The notes under the pieces are model-generated. The model did not search any database. It saw nothing but the letters and a program-made list of their open reading frames with translations, and had not been told where the DNA came from. The position numbers and the translations under genes were made by a program. DNA of 64,000 nucleotides from JBBQSN01 sp963825505 (lineage in GTDB: Bacteria > Actinomycetota > Actinomycetes > Actinomycetales > CAWJMD01): contig CAWGTL010000017.1 of NCBI GenBank assembly GCA_963825505.1, positions 1-64,000 of the forward strand, read 5' to 3'. This document shows, one piece after another, positions 33,577 to 42,397 of the stretch; the first letter of the stretch is position 1, and every line of letters begins with the position of its first letter.

Positions 33577-34871
33577 CAGGGGTGCCGGCCGCCGCGATCG
33601 GGGACGGTGGCGTCGACCGCGCGGTGGGCGAGGACGGAGGTGATCCGGTTGCGCCGGCCCTCCGTGCGCTCGGCGGTGAGCACCACGCCCTCGACGGTGA
33701 CCGTGGCGCCGGGGATCGGCACCTTGCCCAGGGCCTTGGCGAGCAGTCCGCCGACCGAATCCACTTCGTCCTCCTCGATCTCGACGGCGAACAGCTCGGC
33801 CAGCTCGCCGATCGGCAGCCGCGCGCTCAGCCGGTAGGCGCCTTCCTCGAGCGCCTCGACCTGAGCCGGCTCGCGGTCGTACTCGTCGGCGATCTCGCCG
33901 ACGATCTCCTCCACGAGGTCCTCGATGGTGACCAGACCGGCGATGCCGCCGTACTCGTCGACCACGAGGGCCACGTGGGCGGCCTCGCCCTGCATCTCGC
34001 GCAGCAGCGCGTCGACGGTCTTGCTCTCGGGCACGAACACCGGCGGGCGCATCGCCCGCTCCACCCGGAGGTCGTCGTTCTCGGCGTGGCCGGAGTGCAG
34101 CCGGCGGGCGACGTCCTTGAGGTACAGCAGGCCGATCGGGTCGTCGAGACCGTCGCCGGTGACCGGGATGCGCGAGAAGCCCGAGCGCAGGAACAGGTGC
34201 ATGGCGTCCTCGAGGCCGGTGCCCTGCTCGATCGTCACCATGTCGGTACGCGGCACCATCACCTCGCGCACGATGGTGTCGCCGAGCTCGAAGACCGAGT
34301 GGATCATCTTGCGCTCCACCGCCTCGATCACCTCGGACTCGCTGGCGAGGTCGACCAGGTCGCGCAGCTCGTTCTCGGACGCGAACGGGCCGTGCCGGAA
34401 GCCGCGACCCGGTGTCACGACGTTGCCGACCAGGACGAGCAGGCCGGCCACCGGGCCCAGCAGCGTGGTGCCGGCGCGCAGGGCCGGCGCCACCACGAGC
34501 CCGACCTCCTCGGGCTGCTGGCGCGCCAGCGTGCGCGGGCTGACTCCGACGGCCACGTACGAGGTGGCGGCCATCACGACGGTGGCGATGAGCAGCACGG
34601 CCCACCAGCGCTGGACGAACGAGTCGACCACGAGGGCCACGCAGACCGCGGCCGCGGCCTCGCAGAACACGCGCAGGAAGATGGCGACGTTGACCGAGAC
34701 CACCTGCGCCTCGAGCAGCTGCGCCAGCGCGGGCGCACCGCGTCGGCCGTCGGCCACCAGCCGGGCGGCGTCGGCGCGGCTGGTGCGCAGGATGGCGGTC
34801 TCGGCGGCGGCGAAGACACCCGCGAGCACGACCAGGACGACCGCGAGGACGACGAACAGACCGGTGGGCAC
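33576..34871 (-). CDS. CNNM/CorC-type membrane protein with CBS domains
   Basis: The DUF21 membrane part has about three to four helices (residues 1-140), followed by two CBS domains (MVPRTDMVTIEQG..., then FVPESKTVDALLREMQGEAAHVALVVDEYGG) and a C-terminal CorC/HlyC-associated FAD-like domain ending near GVVLTAERTEGRRNRI. The family is linked to magnesium/cobalt efflux; hemolysin naming is historical. GTG start 12 nt after ybeY; overlaps era. Confidence 0.9.
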   Translation of the reverse strand: MPTGLFVVLAVVLVVLAGVFAAAETAILRTSRADAARLVADGRRGAPALAQLLEAQVVSVNVAIFLRVFCEAAAAVCVALVVDSFVQRWWAVLLIATVVMAATSYVAVGVSPRTLARQQPEEVGLVVAPALRAGTTLLGPVAGLLVLVGNVVTPGRGFRHGPFASENELRDLVDLASESEVIEAVERKMIHSVFELGDTIVREVMVPRTDMVTIEQGTGLEDAMHLFLRSGFSRIPVTGDGLDDPIGLLYLKDVARRLHSGHAENDDLRVERAMRPPVFVPESKTVDALLREMQGEAAHVALVVDEYGGIAGLVTIEDLVEEIVGEIADEYDREPAQVEALEEGAYRLSARLPIGELAELFAVEIEEDEVDSVGGLLAKALGKVPIPGATVTVEGVVLTAERTEGRRNRITSVLAHRAVDATVPDRGGRHP

Positions 34872-34883
34872 CTCAGCGGTCCA

Positions 34884-35339
34884 TCACGCGCGACCGCCGA
34901 GGAAGGTGAGCAGGAGCGTGCGCTGCAGCGCGAACATCTCCTTCTCCTCCTCGGGCTCGGCGTGGTCGTAGCCGAGCAGGTGCAGGATGCCGTGGGTGGT
35001 GAGGAGCAGGAGCTCCTCCATCGTCGCGTGGCCGGCCGCCTTCGCCTGCGTCGCCGCGACCTCGGGGCACAGCACGACGTCGCCCAGCAGGCCGGGCTCG
35101 CTCGGGGCGCCCTCGCGCCCCGGACGCAGCTCGTCCATCGGGAACGACAGCACGTCGGTGGGCCCCTCCTCGTCCATCCACTTCACGTGCAGGTCGCTCA
35201 TCGTCTGGACGTCGACCATGAGGACCGACATCTCGACCTGCGGGTGCACGTGCATCGCGTCGAGGACGTAGCGCGCGAGCGCGGCCACCTCGGCCTCGTC
35301 GACCTCGGCGCCGGACTCGTTGGAGACCTCGATGCTCAC
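34884..35339 (-). CDS. ybeY: Endoribonuclease YbeY
   Basis: Metal-dependent RNase for 16S rRNA 3'-end maturation and ribosome quality control. The zinc site HGILHLLGYDH has ligands H116, H120 and H126; LSFPMDE is also typical. The GTG at 35339 gives 151 aa. It lies 16 nt after phoH, in the conserved phoH-ybeY-CBS-era order. Confidence 0.95.
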   Translation of the reverse strand: MSIEVSNESGAEVDEAEVAALARYVLDAMHVHPQVEMSVLMVDVQTMSDLHVKWMDEEGPTDVLSFPMDELRPGREGAPSEPGLLGDVVLCPEVAATQAKAAGHATMEELLLLTTHGILHLLGYDHAEPEEEKEMFALQRTLLLTFLGGRA

Positions 35340-35355
35340 CGCGATGCCCTCGGGC

Positions 35356-36462
35356 TCAACGGGTCTCGCGGACCGGGCCGCGACGGCCACGGTTCGGCGC
35401 GTGCGTGTCGCCCTGGTCGACGACCGGCTCGGCGTCGAACCGCCCGTACGCCTCGACGATCTCGCTCACCAGCCGGTGCCGCACGACGTCGCTGCTGGTG
35501 AGGTAGGAGAAGTGGATGTCGTCGATGCCGTCGAGGATGTCGCGCACCACCCGCAGCCCGGACCTGGTGCCCGAGGGCAGGTCGACCTGGGTGACGTCGC
35601 CGGTGACGACCATCTTCGAGCCGAACCCGAGCCGGGTGAGGAACATCTTCATCTGCTCGGGCGAGGTGTTCTGCGCCTCGTCGAGGATGATGAAGGCGTC
35701 GTTGAGGCTGCGTCCGCGCATGTACGCCAGCGGCGCCACCTCGATGGTCCCGGCGGCCATCAGCCGCGGGATCGACTCGGGGTCGACCATGTCGTGCAGC
35801 GCGTCGTACAGGGGCCGCAGGTACGGGTCGATCTTCTCGGTGAGCGTGCCGGGCAGGAAGCCGAGCCGCTCGCCGGCCTCGACCGCAGGACGGGTGAGGA
35901 TGATCCGGTTGACCTGCTTGGCCTGCAGCGCCTGCACCGCCTTGGCCATCGCCAGGTAGGTCTTGCCGGTACCGGCGGGGCCGATGCCGAACACGACGGT
36001 GTTGGTGTCGATGGCGTCGACGTAGTGCTTCTGGTTCAACGTCTTCGGTCGGATCGTGCGGCCGCGGTGGGACAGCACGTTGAGGGTCAGGACGTCGGCC
36101 GGACGCTCCCCGGAGGACTTGCGCAGCATGCCGATGGAGCGCTCGACCGCGTCGGGGCTCAGGTGCTGGCCGCTGCCCAGCACCGACACCATCTCGTCCA
36201 CCAGGCGCTCCACCAGCGCGACGTCGCCGACCGGCCCGTCGAGCGTGATCTGGTTGCCGCGCACCAGCACGTCGACGCGCGCGAAGGCGCGCTCGACCAC
36301 GCGCAGCAGCTCGTCGCGGCTGCCGAGCAGCGCGACCATGTCGACCGACGCGGGGACCTCCACCGTGTGGCGGGAGCTGCGGCCCGGCTGCTGCGCGGGC
36401 GCAGCGGTGACGTCGGCCGCCTCCTCGTCGCGCGGGGAGGCGGGTGCGGTGTCGTCACTCAT
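35356..36462 (-). CDS. phoH: PhoH-family ATPase
   Basis: Contains the P-loop GPAGTGKTYLAMAKAVQAL and the DEAD-like Walker B FIILDEAQNTSPEQMKMFLTRLG, followed by SKMVVTGDVTQVDLP. PhoH proteins bind ATP and are linked to RNA metabolism together with YbeY. The first 45 residues are a low-complexity extension. First gene of the phoH-ybeY-CBS-era group. Confidence 0.93.
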   Translation of the reverse strand: MSDDTAPASPRDEEAADVTAAPAQQPGRSSRHTVEVPASVDMVALLGSRDELLRVVERAFARVDVLVRGNQITLDGPVGDVALVERLVDEMVSVLGSGQHLSPDAVERSIGMLRKSSGERPADVLTLNVLSHRGRTIRPKTLNQKHYVDAIDTNTVVFGIGPAGTGKTYLAMAKAVQALQAKQVNRIILTRPAVEAGERLGFLPGTLTEKIDPYLRPLYDALHDMVDPESIPRLMAAGTIEVAPLAYMRGRSLNDAFIILDEAQNTSPEQMKMFLTRLGFGSKMVVTGDVTQVDLPSGTRSGLRVVRDILDGIDDIHFSYLTSSDVVRHRLVSEIVEAYGRFDAEPVVDQGDTHAPNRGRRGPVRETR

Positions 36463-36553
36463 GGGTCGGCGTGCGCCGTCACTTCCTTCGGCTGGCGGTC
36501 GGTCTCGTGCCCGACGGGGGCCCCGGCGTGCCCACCCAGTCTACCGGCGGTGC

Positions 36554-36907
36554 TCAGCCGGGCGGCCACGTGAATTCGCGACCACCCAGCACGTGCCCGT
36601 GGACGTGGAACACGCTCTGCCCCACGCTCGCGCCCGTGTTGAACACCAGGCGCCAGCCGTCGAGCCCGTCCTGCTCGGCGACGGCGGCCCCGATGCGCGT
36701 CATCTCGGCCAGCAGGTCGCCGTCGGCACCGGCCAGCGCGGCGACGTCGCGATGGTGCGCCACGGGGATCACCAGCACGTGCGTGGGCGCCTTCGGGTCG
36801 AGGTCGCGGAAGGCGACCACCGACTCGCTGCGGTGCACGACGTCGGCAGGGACCTCGCCGGCCCCGATCGCGCAGAACACGCACCCGGACGACTCCTGGT
36901 CAGCCAT
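36554..36907 (-). CDS. HIT-family nucleotide hydrolase
   Basis: The HIT motif HVHGHVLGG is at residues 101-109, with Cys9/Cys12 (CVFC) as part of a zinc site, and THVLVIPVAHH. Such HinT-like proteins hydrolyse nucleoside phosphoramidates and similar adenylates. TAGGCT 6 nt before the ATG suggests leaderless translation. Upstream of phoH, same strand, 91 bp apart. Confidence 0.92.
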   Translation of the reverse strand: MADQESSGCVFCAIGAGEVPADVVHRSESVVAFRDLDPKAPTHVLVIPVAHHRDVAALAGADGDLLAEMTRIGAAVAEQDGLDGWRLVFNTGASVGQSVFHVHGHVLGGREFTWPPG

Positions 36908-37018
36908 CCCGCGAGCCTAGCCCGGCACGGCCGGGGCGCCTGTGAGAGTGGACGCTCATCGAGGAGGCGCCGGTGTCAACCGGACGCGGCTGCTGCGCGT
37001 GGGAGGGGTGTGAGGTCG

Positions 37019-37561
37019 ATGGTCCGACAGCCGGCACCCGGCGAGCAGGGTCGTGAGGAGCTCCCCTCCGACCCCGACGCCGCGCTGCGCGTGCTGTACG
37101 CCGCCCACTGGGGCGGACTGGTCCGACTGGCCTCGCTGCTGCTGGGGAGCACCTCGGCAGCCGAGGAGGTCGTCCAGGAGGCGTTCGTGAGCACGTACCG
37201 GCGGTGGTCGCGGCTGCAGGACCCGCAGGCCGCGGGCGGGTACCTGCGCACCAGCGTGGTGAACGGCTGCCGGTCGTGGCACCGGCACCAGCAGGTCGAG
37301 GTCCGGCACCGCCAGCCCGGCCCGCCCGAGCCGTCCGGACCGGCCGAGGTCGCCGCCCAGCGCGCCGAGGACGCCACCGTGATGGCCGCACTGCGGACCC
37401 TGTCCCCCCGTCAGCAGGAGGTGCTCGTGCTGCGCTACTACCTCGACGCCGGCGAGGCCGAGATCGCCGAGCTGTGCGGCATCAGCCGCGGCGCGGTGAA
37501 GAGCCACGCCCACCGAGGCATCCGGGCGCTGCGCGCCGTGCTCGGCGAGGAGCAGCGATGA
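37019..37561 (+). CDS. ECF sigma factor (SigE-like)
   Basis: Region 2 is ALRVLYAAHWGGLVRLASLLLGSTSAAEEVVQEAFVSTYRRW (about 22-64) and region 4 is TLSPRQQEVLVLRYYLDAGEAEIAELCGISRGAVKSHAHRGIRAL (about 127-171), the extracytoplasmic-function type. 180 aa. ATG chosen for GGGAGGGG upstream. Its stop overlaps the next gene (ATGA), which encodes a membrane-anchored protein that could act with it, though it lacks a recognisable zinc anti-sigma motif. Confidence 0.88.
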   Translation: MVRQPAPGEQGREELPSDPDAALRVLYAAHWGGLVRLASLLLGSTSAAEEVVQEAFVSTYRRWSRLQDPQAAGGYLRTSVVNGCRSWHRHQQVEVRHRQPGPPEPSGPAEVAAQRAEDATVMAALRTLSPRQQEVLVLRYYLDAGEAEIAELCGISRGAVKSHAHRGIRALRAVLGEEQR

Positions 37562-38664
37562 CGAACCCCTCCGACCCTTTCCCCTTCGACGGTGACGCCG
37601 ACGACGCGTCCGACCCCGTCGCGCAGCGACTGCGCGCGACCCTGCACAGGGAGGCAGACATGGTGCGACCCTCTGACGACGGGTACGACCGGATCACGAC
37701 CCGGATCGACCAGGACGACCGGCGCGACCGGCGCGACGAGCCGGGCCGCCCCGGCTGGGTGGCCTGGGTCGCCGGGCTGGCTGCCGCCGTGCTGATCGGC
37801 ACGGTCGCCGGGTTCCTGGTCGTCAACAACCGCGACGACGACCCCGGCCCGGCCGCCACCGGCCCGTCGCCCTCGGTGAGCGAGACCACCCCGCCGCCGA
37901 GCCCGTCCAGCACCTCGAGCGCCACCAGCGCGCCCACGGGCGAGCTCGACGCCGTCCCGGTCTACTGGATCGGCGACAGCAAGACCGACGCGTGGCTGTT
38001 CCGCGAGTTCCAGACCGTGCCGGATCAGGGCGGCGAGCTGAAGAGCGCTGTGGCGCAGGTCATGTCGGGCGACCCGCTCGATCCCGACTACCGCACCGCG
38101 TGGTCCGAGCCTTCCTCGCTCGAGGTGACCCAGGACGGCGACGCCATCACCGTCGAGGTCTCCGCCGACGCCTTCGCGAACACCCAGGTGGGCTCGAAGG
38201 AGGCGCTGCTCGCCGTGCAGCAGGTGGTCTGGACGGCCACCGCCGCGGCTGGCTCGCCCGGACCGGTGACGATCCTGGTCGACGGCCGTCCCTACGACGC
38301 GTGGGGCGCGGTGGCGCTCGGCCAGGCGATGACCCGCGACCCCCAGCTGTCCAGGCGCAGATCTGGATCGGACCCGCCCAACGAGGGCGACGAGGTGCGC
38401 CCCGGTGTCGTGACGGTGAAGGGTGTGTCCGCCGCCTTCGAGGCCACGATGAGCTGGGAGCTGACCACCGACGACGCCGAGGTGGTGGAGACAGGCTTCG
38501 CCATGGGAGGCGCGGCAACGGGACGTTGCGCCGTACGAGTTCGACACCCCCGAGCTCGCGCCGGCACCTACACCGTCTCGGTGTGGCAGGACGACGCGTC
38601 GGGCGGTGAGTCGCCGGAGGGCCCGCGGATGTTCGAGCAGACCCGCACCTTCACGGTCGGCTGA
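37558..38664 (+). CDS. Membrane-anchored GerMN/Gmad2-like protein, frame disturbed in its 3' half
   Basis: A cytoplasmic region of about 65 residues, one membrane helix (about 67-89) and a Ser/Thr/Pro linker lead to a GerMN-like domain (VPVYWIGDSKTDAWLFREFQ...) and a Gmad2-like beta domain ending GTYTVSVWQDDASGGES. Within the second domain the reading frame appears broken and restored. Near 38340-38372 another frame reads AVQAQIWI, and near 38516-38565 other frames read NGT and then APYEFDTPELAP before the main frame resumes at GTYTV. The expected domain needs all these pieces, so several one-base deletions and one insertion are likely. As given, the frame stays open to 38664. Function is unknown; coupled to the sigma factor. 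Confidence 0.7.
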   Translation: MTNPSDPFPFDGDADDASDPVAQRLRATLHREADMVRPSDDGYDRITTRIDQDDRRDRRDEPGRPGWVAWVAGLAAAVLIGTVAGFLVVNNRDDDPGPAATGPSPSVSETTPPPSPSSTSSATSAPTGELDAVPVYWIGDSKTDAWLFREFQTVPDQGGELKSAVAQVMSGDPLDPDYRTAWSEPSSLEVTQDGDAITVEVSADAFANTQVGSKEALLAVQQVVWTATAAAGSPGPVTILVDGRPYDAWGAVALGQAMTRDPQLSRRRSGSDPPNEGDEVRPGVVTVKGVSAAFEATMSWELTTDDAEVVETGFAMGGAATGRCAVRVRHPRARAGTYTVSVWQDDASGGESPEGPRMFEQTRTFTVG

Positions 38665-38681
38665 GGAGTGCGGTCGGAGGC

Positions 38682-39794
38682 TCAGCGGCCGGCGAACCGG
38701 TCCTTGAGCTTGCTGAACACCCCGGAGTGCTGCTGCGTGAGGCGCCCCGACGGCCGGGTCTCACCGCGCAGGGTCGCGAGCTCGCGCAGCAGCTCCTCCT
38801 GGCGCTCGTCGAGCCTGGTCGGGGTCTGCACCTCGACGTGCACGTGCAGGTCGCCGCGCACGCCCGTGCGCAGCCCGGTGACGCCGTAGCTCGGCAGCCG
38901 GTGCACCGCGCCGGACTGCGTGCCGGGCGCCAGGTCGATCTTCTCGGCGCCGTCGAGGGTGTCGATCTCGAGGGTGGTGCCGAGCGCCGCCGCCGTCATC
39001 GGGACCGTGACGGTGCAGTGCAGGTCGTCGCCCTGGCGGTGGAACAGCTCGTGCCGCTTCTCGCGGATCTCGACGTAGAGGTCGCCGGGCGGGCCGCCGC
39101 CGGGACCGACCTCGCCCTGACCGGCCAGCTGGATCCGGGTGCCGGTGTCGACGCCCGGCGGCACCTTGATCGTCAGCGTGCGGCGGGTACGCACCCGGCC
39201 CTCGCCGGAGCACTCCAGGCACGGGGACGGGATCACGGTGCCGTAGCCGCCGCAGGTGGGGCACGGCGCGGTGGTCATCACCTGGCCGAGGAACGAGCGG
39301 GCGACCCGCTGCACCTGACCGCGTCCGCCGCAGGTGCCGCACGGCGCGGGGCCGGTGCCGGGCTGGCAGCAGCTGCCCTGGCAGACCCCGCACACCACAG
39401 CGGTGTCGACGCTGATCTCGCGCTCGGAGCCGAACACGGCCTCGGTGAGCTCGGTGTCGAGGCGCACCAGGGCGTCCTGCCCCGCGCGCCGGCGCGGGAC
39501 CGGGCCGCGCGACTGGCCCTGGGTGAAGAAGCTCTCGAAGATGTCGCTGAAACCGAAGCCCGGGCCGAACCCGCCGCCGGAGCCGCTGGGGTCGCCGCCG
39601 ATGTCGTAGGTCTGGCGCTTCTCCGGGCTCGACAGCACGTCGTAGGCCCGCGAGACGTCCTTGAAGCGCTCCGCGGCGTCGTCACCCGGGTTGACGTCCG
39701 GGTGCAGCTGGCGGGCCAGCCGGCGGTAGGCCTTCTTGATCTCCTCGGGCGTCGCGTCGCGCGCGACGCCGAGGACCTCGTAGTGGTCAGACAC
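38682..39794 (-). CDS. dnaJ: Chaperone DnaJ (second type)
   Basis: The J domain contains HPD (LHPDVNPGD, about residues 32-40). A Gly/Phe-rich region and the zinc domain follow, with CGVCQGSC, CGTCGGRG, CPTCGGYG and CLECSGEG, and then the peptide-binding C-terminal domains. The first zinc repeat has Cys in place of the last Gly. It works with DnaK in folding. Lies 9 bp after hrcA, so it is controlled by HrcA. Confidence 0.96.
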   Translation of the reverse strand: MSDHYEVLGVARDATPEEIKKAYRRLARQLHPDVNPGDDAAERFKDVSRAYDVLSSPEKRQTYDIGGDPSGSGGGFGPGFGFSDIFESFFTQGQSRGPVPRRRAGQDALVRLDTELTEAVFGSEREISVDTAVVCGVCQGSCCQPGTGPAPCGTCGGRGQVQRVARSFLGQVMTTAPCPTCGGYGTVIPSPCLECSGEGRVRTRRTLTIKVPPGVDTGTRIQLAGQGEVGPGGGPPGDLYVEIREKRHELFHRQGDDLHCTVTVPMTAAALGTTLEIDTLDGAEKIDLAPGTQSGAVHRLPSYGVTGLRTGVRGDLHVHVEVQTPTRLDERQEELLRELATLRGETRPSGRLTQQHSGVFSKLKDRFAGR

Positions 39795-39803
39795 GGCTAG
39801 GGC

Positions 39804-40823
39804 TCAGCCTCCGATGATGCGGGACACGTAGCGGGCGACCGCGCGGACGGCGGCCATGGTCGTGGGGTAGTCCATCCTGGTCGGGCCGAGCACCCCGAGC
39901 CGGGCCACCTGGGTGCCGCTGCCGTAGCCGCTGCTCACCACGGAGGTCTCGAGCAGGCCCTGGTGGTGCAGCTCGTGGCCGATGCGCACCGAGACGCCGC
40001 TGGCGGGGTCGTCAGCCATCTCACCGAGCAGCCGCAGCAGCACCACCTGCTCCTCGATCGCCTCGAGCACCGGCCCGATCGACTGCGGGAAGTCCAGCGG
40101 CGAGCGCGCCAGGTGGGCGGTGCCGGCGAGCACGACGCGGTCCTCGCGCTGGGAGGACAGGGCGTCCTCCAGGGCGGTGACGACCGACGCGACCAGCGCG
40201 CGGTCCTCGGGCCGGAACGGCTCGGCGGTCTGGTGCAGCAGCGCGGCCACCTGGTCGAGCCGGCGCCCGCCGATCGAGGCGTTCAGGCGCGCCCGGAGCT
40301 CGCCGACCAGCTGGTCGGTGACCTGCGGGTCGACCTCGATGCTGCGCTGCTCGACCCGTCCGGTGTCGGTGATGAGCACGACCAGGAGGCGGCCCGGCAC
40401 CAGCGGCACGAGCTCGACGTGCCGGACGGCCGACCGGCTCAGCGACGGGTACTGCACCACGGCGACCTGGCGGGTCAGGGTCGCGAGCGCGCGCACGGTG
40501 CGGTCGAGCACGTCGTCGAGGTCGACGGCGTCGGTGAGCAGGGTGCTGATCGCCCGCTTCTCCGCGGTCGACAGCGGCTTCACCGACGACAGCCGGTCGA
40601 CGAACATCCGGTAGCCGGCGTCGGTGGGCACGCGTCCGGCGCTGGTGTGGGGCTGGGCGATCAGGCCCTCCTCCTCCAGCGCCGCCATGTCGTTGCGGAT
40701 GGTGGCCGAGGAGACACCGAGGGCGTGCCGCTCGACCAGCGCCTTCGAACCCACCGGCTCGCGGGTCTCCACGTAGTCCTCGACGATCGCCCGCAGCACG
40801 GACAGCTTGCGCTCCTCGCTCAT
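39804..40823 (-). CDS. hrcA: Heat-inducible repressor HrcA
   Basis: Represses heat-shock operons by binding CIRCE. Winged-helix N-terminus KLSVLRAIVEDYVETREPVGSKAL... with SSATIRNDMAALEEEGLI as recognition part; the GAF-like core and C-terminal PTRMDYPTTMAAVRAVARYVS are typical. The ATG at 40823 has GGAGGA upstream; 339 aa. A CIRCE element lies 37 bp upstream, so it is self-regulated. Confidence 0.96.
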   Translation of the reverse strand: MSEERKLSVLRAIVEDYVETREPVGSKALVERHALGVSSATIRNDMAALEEEGLIAQPHTSAGRVPTDAGYRMFVDRLSSVKPLSTAEKRAISTLLTDAVDLDDVLDRTVRALATLTRQVAVVQYPSLSRSAVRHVELVPLVPGRLLVVLITDTGRVEQRSIEVDPQVTDQLVGELRARLNASIGGRRLDQVAALLHQTAEPFRPEDRALVASVVTALEDALSSQREDRVVLAGTAHLARSPLDFPQSIGPVLEAIEEQVVLLRLLGEMADDPASGVSVRIGHELHHQGLLETSVVSSGYGSGTQVARLGVLGPTRMDYPTTMAAVRAVARYVSRIIGG

Positions 40824-40859
40824 GCAGTCCTCCGTCCCGCGCGTCGTCCCGCCCGAGCG

Positions 40860-40886
40860 CTGGCACTCGGGGTGTCGGAGTGCCAA
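40860..40886 (-). promoter_or_regulatory. CIRCE operator before hrcA
   Basis: On the minus strand TTGGCACTC-N9-GAGTGCCAG matches the CIRCE consensus TTAGCACTC-N9-GAGTGCTAA with 9-nt spacing. The -10-like TAGGCT (40887-40892) is directly adjacent, so HrcA binding would block transcription start. Confidence 0.9.
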
Positions 40887-40915
40887 GCCTACGTGCTCCG
40901 TGGTTCGCTGCGGGA

Positions 40916-41779
40916 ATGACCTCTACGCCGGGGAGCCACGACCGCTACGGCAGCGACGTCCTGGCCACCACGTACCAGCGGCCCGGGGCGCCGGAGACGG
41001 CCGCCGAGGCGGGCCTGGTGGTGGAGGACGTCGAGACCGGGTGGTGCGGGGCCGTGGTGCGGGTCGAGCGCAGCGGCGGCATGCACGTGGTGTCCCTGGA
41101 GGACCGGCGCGGACGCACCCGCACCTTCCCCCTCGGGCCGGGCTTCCTGCTGGACGGCCACCCGGTCGTTCTGGTCGCGCCGAGGGCCGCACCGGCACCG
41201 GCGCGACCCACCCGCACCGCCAGCGGCTCCACCGCGGTGCACGGCGCCGCCGCCCGGGTCGCCCGCGGCTCGCGGATCTGGGTCGAGGGGCGCCACGACG
41301 CCGAGCTGGTCGAGAAGGTGTGGGGCGACGACCTGCGGCTCGAGGGCGTCGTGGTCGAGCCCCTCGACGGCGTCGACGACCTCGCGGCGGCCCTGCGGGG
41401 CTTCTCCCCCGGCCCCGGACGCCGCGTCGGCGTGCTGGTCGACCACCTGGTCGCCGGGACCAAGGAGTCCCGGATCGTCCGGAATGCCCTGGACGCCACG
41501 CCGGGACGCGCGCACGTGCTCGTGGCGGGGCACCCCTTCGTCGACATCTGGCAGGCGGTGCGTCCGGATCGTCTGGGGCTCACCGCCTGGCCGAAGATCC
41601 CGCGCGGGACCGACTGGAAGACAGGCACTCTGGCCTCCCTCGGGTGGGGTCACGCCGACCAGGCCGACGTGGCCCACGGGTGGAAACGGATCCTCGGCAC
41701 CGTGCGCACGTACGCAGACCTCGACCCGGCGCTCCTGTCCTGTGTCGAGGGGCTCATCGATTTCGTCACCGCCGAGTAG
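40916..41779 (+). CDS. DUF3097-family protein
   Basis: A Toprim-like arrangement is suggested by RIWVEGRHDAELVEKVWGDDLRLEGVVVEPLDGVDDL and VGVLVDHLVAGTKESRI, followed by HVLVAGHPFVDIWQAVRP. Conserved in actinobacteria next to hrcA; function unknown, though the pattern resembles nucleic-acid enzymes. ATG at 40916; 287 aa. Divergent from hrcA and possibly influenced by the same CIRCE. Confidence 0.85.
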   Translation: MTSTPGSHDRYGSDVLATTYQRPGAPETAAEAGLVVEDVETGWCGAVVRVERSGGMHVVSLEDRRGRTRTFPLGPGFLLDGHPVVLVAPRAAPAPARPTRTASGSTAVHGAAARVARGSRIWVEGRHDAELVEKVWGDDLRLEGVVVEPLDGVDDLAAALRGFSPGPGRRVGVLVDHLVAGTKESRIVRNALDATPGRAHVLVAGHPFVDIWQAVRPDRLGLTAWPKIPRGTDWKTGTLASLGWGHADQADVAHGWKRILGTVRTYADLDPALLSCVEGLIDFVTAE

Positions 41780-41781
41780 GG
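41776..41781 (+). promoter_or_regulatory. -10 element before the DUF4870 gene
   Basis: TAGGGT overlaps the last codons of the DUF3097-family gene and would start a leader of about 80 nt. Confidence 0.45.
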
Positions 41782-41866
41782 TGTGCGGCGACGCACCCGG
41801 GGGGCCCTTCCGGGACGACGCCCGCCACCAGGCGGCAAGACCACGCACAGGACCACCGGAGGACGC

Positions 41867-42379
41867 ATGACCGACCAGACCCCCGAGCAGCCCTCGTTCG
41901 ACAAGCCGCAGGCGACCCCGCCGCAGCAGCCGTCGTACGGCCAGACCCCGCCGCCGCAGCAGCCCCAGGGCTACGGCCAGCAGCCGCCCCAGGGCTACGG
42001 CCAGCCCGGCCCCGGCGCGCCGCAGGGCTACGGCCAGCAGGGTGCTCCCGTCAGCCCGTCCGACGAGCGCACCTGGAGCATGATCGCCCACATCGGGACC
42101 ATCATCGTGGGCATCATCGCCCCGCTGGTGACGTACCTGATCTACAAGGACCGCAGCCAGTTCGTGAAGACGCAGTCGGCGGAGTCGCTGAACTTCCAGA
42201 TCACGATGCTCATCGCCTACGTCGTCGCGTGGATCATCACCGGCGTCACGCTCGGCCTGCTGTTCTTCGTGCCGGCCATCGTGTGGGTCGTCAACCTGGT
42301 CTTCGTGATCATGGCGGGCGTCGCCGCCAACAAGGGCGAGAACTACCGCTACCCGTTCTCGATCCGGATGATCAGCTGA
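41867..42379 (+). CDS. DUF4870 membrane protein with Gln/Pro/Gly-rich N-terminus
   Basis: Residues 1-60 are low-complexity, rich in GYGQQPPQ-type repeats, and probably disordered. The DUF4870 core follows: DERTWSMIAHIGTIIVGIIAPLVTYLIYKD, FVKTQSAESLNFQITMLI and two more helices. Function unknown. ATG preceded by GGAGG. Confidence 0.85.
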   Translation: MTDQTPEQPSFDKPQATPPQQPSYGQTPPPQQPQGYGQQPPQGYGQPGPGAPQGYGQQGAPVSPSDERTWSMIAHIGTIIVGIIAPLVTYLIYKDRSQFVKTQSAESLNFQITMLIAYVVAWIITGVTLGLLFFVPAIVWVVNLVFVIMAGVAANKGENYRYPFSIRMIS

Positions 42380-42397
42380 GCATCTGAACCGGCTGGG

